In this document: piece by piece, positions 45,941 through 53,563 of the stretch
How the letters are laid out: each line of letters opens with the position of its first letter
Numbering within the stretch: position 1 is the stretch's first letter
Source of the DNA: Deltaproteobacteria bacterium
GTDB taxonomy: Bacteria; Myxococcota; Kuafuiibacteriia; Kuafuiibacteriales; Kuafuiibacteriaceae
Direction: 5' to 3'
NCBI GenBank assembly: GCA_016713425.1
Contig: JADJPE010000005.1
Location: forward strand, 6,236,501-6,300,500
DNA length: 64,000 bases
The notes under the pieces: model-generated
Told to the model about the DNA's origin: nothing
The model's input: the letters and a program-made list of their open reading frames with translations, nothing else
The model's database searches: none
Made by a program: the position numbers and the translations under genes

Positions 45941-45948
45941 AAGGGGCC

Positions 45949-46743
45949 ATGTCTATACTTCTCACTACGTCACGCCCTCATTCATCGACTCCACCATGGA
46001 GCCTCGTCCTGTTCATCGCCCCTCTCCTCGCAATGGCCTGCAAAGACACGAAGACAGCGACAGGCATGTCACCACCGTCGCCACCGTCGAGTGCGGGCCA
46101 GGCCGTCGAGCGCGGCGCCCCGACCGAGGAGTCGATATCGGAGCACATGGGTGCCCATGCAGAGAACGCCACCGCGATGCGCGATGCCGTGGCGCTCGCG
46201 CGCCTCGAGGACATCGCGGAGCCGGGGCAATGGATGGCCGAGCATCTAGCGGACACGCGAGCCCCCTCGGCGTGGCGTCCCTATCTCGAGGCTTTCCGCA
46301 TTCCAGCGCAGGAAGCGATCACGGCGCAGACCTACGAGGCCGCAGCGAACGCCGTGGGAAGAATGGGCGCAGCCTGCGCCGCGTGCCATGAGAAACTCGG
46401 AGGGCCAAAGCCGAGCTTCGAGTCGCCTCCGCCGGAGACGGAGGACGAGCGAATGCAGCGGCATCTCTATGCCGTCGATCTCCTATGGGATGGACTGATC
46501 GCACCGTCGGAAAAGGCGTGGAAAGAAGGTGCTGCACTGCTGGCCGATGCGCCGATGACGCAGGAGGAGATCGACCGAACCGCCCAGGAGAGCACACCCC
46601 GCGAGACGAAAGCCCTAGCCTCGGCGATTCGTTCCCTCTCGGCGAAGGCTCAGGCAGCACCCAAGGAGGCGCGCGGACGCGTCTATGGAGAGATCCTTGA
46701 GAGCTGTTCGGATTGCCACGCCCTGATCGGTCAGAGGAACTGA
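45949..46743 (+). CDS. di-haem c-type cytochrome-like lipoprotein
   Basis: 264 residues from ATG 45949, preceded by aaaaggggcc. FIAPLLAMAC is a lipobox. Two CxxCH haem sites occur: CAACH in the middle and CSDCH near the C-terminus. Each follows a helical segment of about 100 residues (SEHMGAHAENATAMRDAVAL; MQRHLYAVDLLWDGLIAPS), so the protein looks like two four-helix, cytochrome c'-like halves. Likely periplasmic electron carrier or sensor. It follows the Rhs relic directly. Confidence 0.8.
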   Translation: MSILLTTSRPHSSTPPWSLVLFIAPLLAMACKDTKTATGMSPPSPPSSAGQAVERGAPTEESISEHMGAHAENATAMRDAVALARLEDIAEPGQWMAEHLADTRAPSAWRPYLEAFRIPAQEAITAQTYEAAANAVGRMGAACAACHEKLGGPKPSFESPPPETEDERMQRHLYAVDLLWDGLIAPSEKAWKEGAALLADAPMTQEEIDRTAQESTPRETKALASAIRSLSAKAQAAPKEARGRVYGEILESCSDCHALIGQRN

Positions 46744-46813
46744 CACCAAGCTCTCCCGGGCGCGCGACAAAATGCCACTCGAAACACGTACGTGATATCG
46801 TCACACCTCGACT

Positions 46814-46867
46814 CGCCCGCCCGCCGCCCGCCGCCCGCCGCCCGCCGCCCGCCGCCCGCCGCGCGCC
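46814..46867. repeat. 7-bp GC-only tandem repeat
   Basis: About seven copies of cgcccgc in the 325-bp gap between the di-haem gene and the transglycosylase-like gene. The rest of the gap (to 47068) holds no gene I can support. Confidence 0.85.
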
Positions 46868-47068
46868 GCCTGGAGCTCGACCGAAGCGTCATGGTTCGGC
46901 GGAATTCCGCAGGGTTCAGCGCGGAGAAGACTGTGACAGCCGACACCAAGAACGACAACAACGACGTTTGATCGGGCTGGCTTGGGCGGGTTCTGCTGCA
47001 CTTGGGATACGACGGTGGCAACCGAACGCGAAGGTCGTCCGATAACCAAGCCACCGAGTTTGGACGCG

Positions 47069-47821
47069 ATGAGGCCGACGAATTCCGCTCTTCACCTCGC
47101 CCTCGCGTTGGGCATTGCGACCGCAGCCGGCGTCCTGGATGCGGGTGACGCGCGGGCGGGTGACGCGCAGGCGGATGACGCGCGGGCGGATGGCGCGCGG
47201 GCGGACGGCGCGCGGGCGGATGACGAGATGTTTGGCTGCGATCGCGCCTTCCACGCACCTTCCATGCTCGCGACGACGGAGGGCGAGATCTGGATCCAGC
47301 GCGCATGCATCGACGACCGCTTCCGCCATGGAACCCAATCGGGCTTTGATACGCTCGGTGGCGTAGCGATGCCCGCAACGGCCGTCGACCACTGGGTACG
47401 GCGTGCGACGGCGAACACGGGCGTTCCGGGATCGATCCTTCACGGCCTGATCACCTTCCTCTCGGGCTATCATCCGTACGCGGTCGCCAGTGACGGCCGT
47501 CGGGGTCTCCTCATGCTGTCGCCGACCGAAATGGCGTCGGAGGGCTTCGACGTTCAGGACCTCATGGACCCGCAACGCAACGTCGAGCACGGCGCACAGT
47601 ACTTGCGACGCCTCATCACCACCTACCGAGATCTCCCGATCGCGCTCGGCGCCTTCATCGCCGGACGCACCGCGGTGATGAGAAGCGACGGCATCCCGGA
47701 CGACCGCCGAACGCGCTGGATTGTGCGCGAGGTGATGCGCAAGTTCGAAGCGGAGGAGGCGCCCTTCCCCGCCGACGAAGGCGCGGAGACCATGGCGCGG
47801 GTATGGTCATGGCTCGATTGA
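47069..47821 (+). CDS. lytic-transglycosylase-like exported protein lacking the catalytic Glu
   Basis: 250 residues from ATG 47069. LALALGIATAAGVLDAGDARA is a signal peptide, followed by an Asp/Ala-rich repeat. The C-terminal domain matches the SLT fold: ILHGLITFLSGYHPYAVASD, GRRGLLMLSPTEMASEGF, DPQRNVEHGAQYLRRLI, LPIALGAFIAG. In SLT enzymes the first of these reads ESGFNPxA; here the catalytic Glu is Leu (LSGYHPYA). The later GLM-L-P-T, N-x-x-x-G-x-x-Y-L and A-x-x-A-G are kept, so the fold is intact without the acid. It overlaps the NlpC-like gene by 19 bp and is thus coupled. Confidence 0.7.
   Translation: MRPTNSALHLALALGIATAAGVLDAGDARAGDAQADDARADGARADGARADDEMFGCDRAFHAPSMLATTEGEIWIQRACIDDRFRHGTQSGFDTLGGVAMPATAVDHWVRRATANTGVPGSILHGLITFLSGYHPYAVASDGRRGLLMLSPTEMASEGFDVQDLMDPQRNVEHGAQYLRRLITTYRDLPIALGAFIAGRTAVMRSDGIPDDRRTRWIVREVMRKFEAEEAPFPADEGAETMARVWSWLD
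47145..47219. repeat. 15-bp tandem repeat after the signal peptide of the SLT-like gene
   Basis: Five units of the type atgacgcgcgggcgg, encoding DARAD/GARAD pentapeptides just after the predicted cleavage site. Confidence 0.95.
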
Positions 47822-48870
47822 GCTTCACCCTTCTCGGTTTGCTCTTCGCCGGGGTGCTGACCGCCGTACCCACGCCGCGCGCATCGGCCCAGGCATCGGC
47901 CCCGGCGTCGGCCCCGGCGTCGGACCAAGCATCGACGCCTCTCATGCGGGGGCTCGATCTCCCACACCTGCTGTCTCTCCCAACGACCCAGTTCCTCGCT
48001 GTCGTCTTTCATTCGAGCGCCACGATCGACGCGCTCGATCGCGTTCATCGGTGGCAAGACCTCAGAAGCCGAAACAAAGATCGCGGCCTGGTCGTCGTCT
48101 TCGTCGTGCCGGGCGCGGCCGGCGCCGGCTGCGAACGCACCGCGCTCGAAGGCGCGGCCGACCGCGTCGTGTGCGATGAGTTCGCGATCATCGCCCATTC
48201 GCTGGGCCTCGAGCCCACCACGCAACCCGGCAACGCCTATGAACTCGACCCGGCCGCATTCCTCTGGCACACGAGCGGCGCGCTGGTCGCCGTCAACGAC
48301 GACCCAGAGGCGATCGCGCGGGCGATGGTTGCCTATTCCACCGAAGCGCCAGGCAGAAAGCCGGCCCCCGACCGAGCACGTGATTCGCACGCGTCGAGCC
48401 CAAACCTCCCTCCCCTTCTTTCAGATGGGGCGAGGGACCGCGCACGCTCGCTCGCCGCGCTTCGTCGTCTCGAACCAAACCTCGTCGCTCAAGGCGCGGC
48501 CGAGATCGCCGCGTATGCGCGCCGCATGGTCGGCACGCACGCTCAAGCCAGCAACGTGGCGCCGACATACGACGGAACCGGATTGATACGCGATGCGTAC
48601 CCGCGGCTGTTCCACGAGTCCCCAGGCGCCTCCGCGGAAGCGATGTGGCGGCGAGGGATCCAGATCTTCATCGACGCCCGCGACCCCGATCGCACGCTGC
48701 GCCCCGGAGACCTTATCTTCGTGCGCTCCGAACTCGGTCGATTCCTGAGCACCGGCCTGTACCTCGGCGAGGGGCTCATGCTCGCCGATCTTCGAATCCG
48801 CGGCATCCACGTAACCTCGATTTGGCCGACCGCCACATCCGTGACCACCGCCAGGCGTCCGCTCATCTAG
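47803..48870 (+). CDS. NlpC/P60-like exported protein lacking catalytic Cys and His
   Basis: 355 residues. MVMARLSFTLLGLLFAGVLT is the signal peptide; an Ala/Ser/Pro repeat follows. A central region (FLAVVFHSSATIDALDRVH, RGLVVVFVVPG) resembles a thioredoxin fold without CxxC. The C-terminal domain follows NlpC/P60 order: APTYDGTGLIRDAYPRLF, where the enzyme has DCSGLv; then RTLRPGDLIFVRSE and LSTGLYLGEGLML, where the enzyme has HVGIYLG. The nucleophile Cys is Thr and the His is Ser. Start overlaps the SLT-like gene by 19 bp. A pair of inactive wall-binding proteins is the simplest reading (inference). Confidence 0.65.
   Translation: MVMARLSFTLLGLLFAGVLTAVPTPRASAQASAPASAPASDQASTPLMRGLDLPHLLSLPTTQFLAVVFHSSATIDALDRVHRWQDLRSRNKDRGLVVVFVVPGAAGAGCERTALEGAADRVVCDEFAIIAHSLGLEPTTQPGNAYELDPAAFLWHTSGALVAVNDDPEAIARAMVAYSTEAPGRKPAPDRARDSHASSPNLPPLLSDGARDRARSLAALRRLEPNLVAQGAAEIAAYARRMVGTHAQASNVAPTYDGTGLIRDAYPRLFHESPGASAEAMWRRGIQIFIDARDPDRTLRPGDLIFVRSELGRFLSTGLYLGEGLMLADLRIRGIHVTSIWPTATSVTTARRPLI
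47881..47937. repeat. 12-bp tandem repeat in the NlpC-like gene
   Basis: About five units of gcatcggccccg, encoding ASAP/ASAQ runs right after the signal peptide. Confidence 0.9.
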
Positions 48871-48902
48871 ATCTCGATCTAGATCTAGCTCTAGATCTAG
48901 AC
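48867..48902. terminator. ctagat repeat between convergent genes
   Basis: Six ctagat/ctcgat-type units that fold on themselves because tctaga and ctag are palindromic. It fills the gap between the NlpC-like gene (plus) and the ABC operon (minus), so a bidirectional terminator-like role is plausible though no T-run is present. Confidence 0.4.
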
Positions 48903-48908
48903 ACAACG

Positions 48909-49388
48909 TCAACGAAGCGAAGACTCGAGCTCCATGATCCATTCGTCGTCGGGCTGCTGAAACCAATAGAACAAGATCTCGACGTTCCGATTGTTGTTCA
49001 CATTCTCGCGAACCTTCTGGTCACCGAGGACCCGAAAGAAGACCTGCGTTCTCACGCGGGCGCGACGCCCGCCCCTGTCGAAGTCCACCTCGAGGACCTG
49101 AAAGCTGGTGATGTCGAGAACCTCGTGCTTGATGCCGAAGACGCGACGCAGCAGCTCCGGGATGTCTCGCTTCTCCTGGGTCTTCGCCAAGTGATACGTC
49201 GACGCCTTCGCGAAGTCCTTGAACTTGATGTCCTCCAAGAAGTCATAGGTTCGCTGGGTGAGCATGGCCCGGTCGGGACTCAAGAACGGAAGCGCACCCG
49301 GCCCGGTCCCGGACCCGACCGTAAGCGCGAGGAGGACACCGGCCGCAAGGATGGCGCACGCGATCGCAATGAGAATCGGCTTCTTCAC
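48909..49388 (-). CDS. anchored small protein of the ABC operon
   Basis: 159 residues. One N-terminal hydrophobic segment (ILIAIACAILAAGVLLALTV) anchors an alpha/beta domain with YDFLEDIKFKDFAKASTYHL, ARVRTQVFFRVLG and WIMELESSLR. The pattern of helix, helix, then long antiparallel strands ending in a trp-rich strand fits an NTF2/SnoaL-like fold (inference). Its start overlaps the permease stop by 4 bp (ATGA), so it is coupled to the exporter and may be a periplasmic partner. Confidence 0.65.
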   Translation of the reverse strand: MKKPILIAIACAILAAGVLLALTVGSGTGPGALPFLSPDRAMLTQRTYDFLEDIKFKDFAKASTYHLAKTQEKRDIPELLRRVFGIKHEVLDITSFQVLEVDFDRGGRRARVRTQVFFRVLGDQKVRENVNNNRNVEILFYWFQQPDDEWIMELESSLR

Positions 49389-50314
49389 TTCGAATACGTC
49401 GTGTGCTCAAGGCGGATAATCGTCAAGAAATAGGCCGTCGCAACGACCAAGCCGAGCGTCAAGAGCGCGGCCACCGCGACATTCCACGTCAAGGATCGAT
49501 CGATCTGCTTCTCGAGTAGCGTGTAAGTCCAGTGGACGGGCATGACCCGCTGAAGCGCGCCCGTCCAGTTCTTGAGCTCGGAGCCCGGCAACACGAAATC
49601 AGAGAACAGGATCTGTGGAATAACGATGAGCGGCACCATCATCACGGCCCGGTCGTCGGTCGTTGCCGTGGCCGAAATGAAGAGCCCGATGGCCGTTCCG
49701 GCGACGGAGGCCGCCAGCAAACAGCCCGCGATCGCGAAGACCCCGACCTTGACGGGCAGAAACGCAACGATGATGCCGGTAAGCGCCGTGCACTGAATCA
49801 AGCCTAACCCGAACAGAACGCGCATTTTCGAAGACGCATAGGCGCGGCACGAAAGGTCGAACATGCGCTCACGCAAGAAGATCTCCCGTTCTTTCACGAT
49901 CTCCCGTGCGCTGTTGACGGCCCCCAGGAAGAAAGCCGAGAGACACATGACAAAATACAGCGACCGCGAGTCGGAGTCGATGTTCGACCAGACGCCCACG
50001 ATCAGTCCGGCGATGAGAGGCGCTTGGACCAAGAGCAGGCTCACCGCGCGCACATCGCCAAGCAGCACATCCAGGTAGCGCGCCGTCAGCACCGCGCGCT
50101 GCCGAACGACGTGCGCCGGGAGGCGAAGGCCAAACGGGAACCTCGACCTCAACGTCGACCTCGCCCGCGACGCCGACATCGACGCCGACCTCGACCTCGA
50201 CCTCGACCTCGACCTCGACGCCGACTCCGACGCCGACGCCGACTCCGACGCCGACGTCGTCGACCCAGATCTTCGCTTTCGCCCCGGCAACGCGCGTCCG
50301 TCCCTGGCCCTCAC
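49385..50314 (-). CDS. ABC-2 (ABCG-type) permease
   Basis: 309 residues from a GTG 2 bp after the ATPase stop. The first 60 residues are Ser/Arg/Ala repeats encoded by 6-bp DNA repeats; the membrane part follows with six spans (VSLLLVQAPLIAGLIVGVW, LYFVMCLSAFFLGAVNSARE, FGLGLIQCTALTGIIVAFLP and others). FFLGAVNSAREIVKEREIFL and RERMFDLSCRAYASSKM are typical of ABCG-like permeases, including the E-R-x-x-F-x-RE motif. ILFSDFVLPGSEL and a last span complete it. Substrate unknown; polar lipid or natural product export are family options. Confidence 0.85.
   Translation of the reverse strand: MRARDGRALPGRKRRSGSTTSASESASASESASRSRSRSRSRSASMSASRARSTLRSRFPFGLRLPAHVVRQRAVLTARYLDVLLGDVRAVSLLLVQAPLIAGLIVGVWSNIDSDSRSLYFVMCLSAFFLGAVNSAREIVKEREIFLRERMFDLSCRAYASSKMRVLFGLGLIQCTALTGIIVAFLPVKVGVFAIAGCLLAASVAGTAIGLFISATATTDDRAVMMVPLIVIPQILFSDFVLPGSELKNWTGALQRVMPVHWTYTLLEKQIDRSLTWNVAVAALLTLGLVVATAYFLTIIRLEHTTYSK
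50141..50269. repeat. 6-bp tandem repeat in the permease N-terminus
   Basis: Long run of cctcga and gccgac units with substitutions, in frame, encoding Arg-Ser and Ala-Ser dipeptides before the first membrane span. Confidence 0.9.
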
Positions 50315-50315
50315 G

Positions 50316-51335
50316 TCACCCCCTCCTCGAGCGCAGCTCGGCTTTGAGTCGAGCCAGTTCCTGCTCCGGCGTCAAAGCCGCCGTTCCTTCTTCGTCTTCG
50401 TGTTCGTCTTCGTGTTCGTCTTCGTGGGCGTCTTTGTGGGCGTCTTCGTCTTCGTGCGCAGATGTGGCCGAAGTCGCGGGTGGCGAGGACAAGGATGAAG
50501 ATGCGGATGAAGGATTCGTCTCAGCCAACGCCAACGGCCGGCTCAGGACGTACGTCCGAAAGAGACTCGAGGCTTCGAAGCGTCGCGCCCATCTCTCCTC
50601 ATCGCGCGAGATCACCGAATAGACCTCCGCAAGCGACCCGACACCGAAGAACTCAGGCGCGGCGCCTGGCGGCCCAACATAGACCACGCGTCCCTTCGCC
50701 ATGAAAACCGCCAGATCGGCCAACGTCGAGGAACTGACGACGTGCGTCGTAACGAGCGTGAATCGATCCTCGGTCGTGATACGGCGCAACAATTCCATGA
50801 TCTGCACCTCGAGTCCCGGATCCAGACCGCTGGTGGGCTCATCGAGAAAGAAGAGTTTGGGCTCCGCCAAGAGCTCCATCGCCACCGACACTCGCTTTCG
50901 TTGACCGCCGGAGAGATGGCGCACCCTGACGTCTCGCCGATCCGAGAGCCCAACTTCTGCGAGTACCCTTGTCACGCGTGCTGCCCGCGCCTCATCGGAG
51001 GTCTCAGGGAGACGAAGGCGCGAGGCGTAGTCAAGCACCTGACGGACCGTCAGCGATGCGTGCAGAACGTCGTCTTGAGGGACGTAGCCGATCGATCGCT
51101 TCAACCCATCGAAATGCGCGTAGAGATCTCGACCTTCGATCTCGACCCGTCCAACGCCGGGCCGAAAGCCATTCATCGCCCGAAGCAACGTCGACTTCCC
51201 TGAGCCCGAAGGCCCGAGGAGCAAGACAAGTTCCCCACCTCGAAACGAAAGCGACACATTCCGAACGATCGGCGTATCCCCCCGCGTCACGCACAGGTTG
51301 CGAACATCGAGCTGAACCAAGCCAACCAATCCCAC
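50316..51335 (-). CDS. ABC transporter ATPase (ABCG-type)
   Basis: 339 residues. LLLGPSGSGKSTLLRAMNGF is Walker A, VPQDDVLHASLTVRQVLDYA the Q-loop region, RVRHLSGGQRKRVSVAMELL the signature, LFFLDEPTSGLDPG Walker B and D-loop, LVTTHVV the H-loop. The wording LTVRQ-LDYASRLRLP and GGQRKRVS-A-ELL is that of the ABCG half-transporter group. C-terminal tail has ALAETNPSS, then a HEDEHEDE-rich run from a 12-bp repeat, then a coiled ending (LTPEQELARLKAEL). First gene of the exporter operon. Confidence 0.9.
   Translation of the reverse strand: MGLVGLVQLDVRNLCVTRGDTPIVRNVSLSFRGGELVLLLGPSGSGKSTLLRAMNGFRPGVGRVEIEGRDLYAHFDGLKRSIGYVPQDDVLHASLTVRQVLDYASRLRLPETSDEARAARVTRVLAEVGLSDRRDVRVRHLSGGQRKRVSVAMELLAEPKLFFLDEPTSGLDPGLEVQIMELLRRITTEDRFTLVTTHVVSSSTLADLAVFMAKGRVVYVGPPGAAPEFFGVGSLAEVYSVISRDEERWARRFEASSLFRTYVLSRPLALAETNPSSASSSLSSPPATSATSAHEDEDAHKDAHEDEHEDEHEDEEGTAALTPEQELARLKAELRSRRG
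50391..50456. repeat. 12-bp tandem repeat in the ABC ATPase tail
   Basis: About five units of ttcgtcttcgtg-type sequence encoding HEDE/HKDA tetrapeptides on the minus strand. Confidence 0.9.
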
Positions 51336-51353
51336 TCTGCAATCTGCGCATCG

Positions 51354-53444
51354 CTATTGCTCGAACACGGCGAAGTCATCGTCTTCGAGATCGATGGACG
51401 GCGTATTCGGCACGCGCCGGTCGGGCGGGAGATACTGGACCCGAACCTGCGACACGTGGAAGACCCCAAAACCCTCGAGGTTTCCTTCCGGCACCTGCCC
51501 GAAGAAGATGTCGATGTCGTTGAAACCAGGTCCAGCTCCGCGATCGCGTGTGTCGACGAGCGTGATGTTGCTGACCCTGAAGTCGTAGCACGTGCGTTCA
51601 TCGTTCGTCTGGCCAAGATCTATCGTCCGGTACCGATAGGCCAACTCGGAGCGCGCGATCGAGTCGTTGAACAACGGATCGGTGTGAGCACGGACCTCGC
51701 TTCCGTTATTGACGCCGTCCAGGTCGAGGTCGTCGAGATTGTCGTTGAAGAGCATGTTGGTTCCGAGCCGGAACTCCACCTGATCTGGGAATCCGTCCGC
51801 GTCGGTATCGAACAACGTCCCGTCGCTTCCGAGCAGCTTCTCCTCACAATCCCGGAGCCCATCCCCGTCGGTATCGATCGTGGGGTCGTCGCAATCGGCA
51901 ACCGTCGTCGGCACCAACGGGTCCATCCCGAGCGTTCTCAGCATATGCTCGAGACGATCGTTGAAGTAGTCACCATCCGAGTCCGCTTCGTCTGGATTGA
52001 GACAGATCGATGTACCCGGGTTCATAGGATCGTCTTCGCACAGCCGGCTCTCCTCGAGATCCGAGAGACCATCACCATCCGAGTCGGGCAGAAAACCATC
52101 CTCGGCCGGCAGCGCGTTCCGATTGAAGGCCAAGAACTCCTTCAGCACGAAGAGACGCTGCGTGCTCCGAAAGTCGATGCGTGCCAAGTTGAGCTGGTCG
52201 GGGAAGGCGAATCGTTCGTACCGGCCGCCCGTCGCCAACGACATGGCCAGCCCAATACGCTCCGCTCGACACGCATCCGCACAATCGGGATCGCAACCGG
52301 TCGGCGAGGAGCCGGTGCAGTTGTACGGATAGTTGGGATCCGAGCAATCCATGTCTCGACCGTCGTCGTCGTTGTCGATCCCGTCGAAGCAGTCCAACTC
52401 GCGCCGGCCACAAAAGTTCAGCGTCGTGCCGTCCGGGAGCGCCGTCGTCGAGCAGTACTGATTGTCAGTATCGAGCACACCGCACGTGCTGGCGGCTGGA
52501 TCACACAGCTCCGTGCAACGCCCCGAGTCGGCGCGTGCGCCGACCTGGATGCAAACGAGGCCGGGGTTGCAGGTTCCGGGCGCGGCGCGCGGATCACATG
52601 GCGAGCCTTCGACGTGCGCCTGCTCGAGATGAATCGTGTGAAACACGAACTCAGCGGCGCCCAGGTCGAGAACCGTGTTCCGGATATCCTCGACCTGGTG
52701 CTCCATGAATGCGATCTCGCAGTTTGCCGGAACGGGCGCATATCCGGCACACCGAAGAGCCTCTACGCGCGGTTGCGGGCCCCCGCTCATGATGTGAACG
52801 ACCACGTACTTCGTGCGCGAGAGCGGTCCTTTGTCCGCGAGAAACGCATCGCCGGTGACGATCGAGCGCGCCATCGACATCGCGGACACCAAGTCTCGAG
52901 CACCAGCCCCCGTTCGCAGCGCAACGAGCGCCGCGTCGATTAGGGCATCGTCCCGCGAAAAGCCGGACGTCACGCGGCCCCGCTGCTCACTGACGAGCTG
53001 CTCGCTGATCGTGCCGTACTTGATGATCCCGATCTCGACGTTTGCAATGGGCAGATACTGCGAGAGCGTCGTCTCGATCGCCGAAACGTGCTCCGCTTGC
53101 GGCGCCGCCTCGCTCATCACGCCGCTCGAGTCGACGATGAACAGAATCTTGACGGGGAACTTCCGCGTCGCCGGGTTATCGGTGCACAGCACGCCGGTGA
53201 GACCGAGCTTGTCGGCCAGGGGTGGTTCCTGGCCAACCTTCCCGTAGAGCGACACGTCCGTACAGCCCGAACCAGCGGCGACACCCAAGCCGAGGACAAA
53301 GGCCAGAACAAGAACAAGAACCGGTGCCGAAGCGCCGGCGAGGACGCGGCGGGGCGAGCCGCGACCCATCCGACGCGCAAAGAGAAGGCCATGGCGGAAG
53401 CACAGGCGAAGATGAGGCAGGATCCTTGGGGGCGGCGTGCGCAT
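51354..53444 (-). CDS. VWA-domain lipoprotein with thrombospondin type 3 repeats
   Basis: 696 residues. LVLAFVLGLGVAAGSGC is the lipoprotein signal. A VWA-like domain starts KILFIVDSSGVMSEAAPQ; the metal (MIDAS) motif DxSxS is altered to DSSGV. Cys-rich segments follow (CDPRAAPGTCNPGLVC, CFDGIDNDDDGRDMDC). Then calcium-binding TSP3-like repeats: DSDGDGLSDLEE, DSDGDYFNDRLE, DTDGDGLRDCEE, DTDADGFPDQVEF, DLDLDGVNNGSE. The C-terminus is a beta-rich domain. Myxobacteria carry many surface proteins of this build. Calcium binding is expected; the partner is unknown. Confidence 0.85.
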   Translation of the reverse strand: MRTPPPRILPHLRLCFRHGLLFARRMGRGSPRRVLAGASAPVLVLVLAFVLGLGVAAGSGCTDVSLYGKVGQEPPLADKLGLTGVLCTDNPATRKFPVKILFIVDSSGVMSEAAPQAEHVSAIETTLSQYLPIANVEIGIIKYGTISEQLVSEQRGRVTSGFSRDDALIDAALVALRTGAGARDLVSAMSMARSIVTGDAFLADKGPLSRTKYVVVHIMSGGPQPRVEALRCAGYAPVPANCEIAFMEHQVEDIRNTVLDLGAAEFVFHTIHLEQAHVEGSPCDPRAAPGTCNPGLVCIQVGARADSGRCTELCDPAASTCGVLDTDNQYCSTTALPDGTTLNFCGRRELDCFDGIDNDDDGRDMDCSDPNYPYNCTGSSPTGCDPDCADACRAERIGLAMSLATGGRYERFAFPDQLNLARIDFRSTQRLFVLKEFLAFNRNALPAEDGFLPDSDGDGLSDLEESRLCEDDPMNPGTSICLNPDEADSDGDYFNDRLEHMLRTLGMDPLVPTTVADCDDPTIDTDGDGLRDCEEKLLGSDGTLFDTDADGFPDQVEFRLGTNMLFNDNLDDLDLDGVNNGSEVRAHTDPLFNDSIARSELAYRYRTIDLGQTNDERTCYDFRVSNITLVDTRDRGAGPGFNDIDIFFGQVPEGNLEGFGVFHVSQVRVQYLPPDRRVPNTPSIDLEDDDFAVFEQ

Positions 53445-53563
53445 GGACGCCGCGCACTATACCCCGACCGGCGCCGTAATGGACTGTGTCCGTCCCGCAC
53501 CTACAGTTCGGGCGTTGTGGACGGGGATTCCGAAAGGTCCGAGTCCCGCTATGATGTCTCCCC

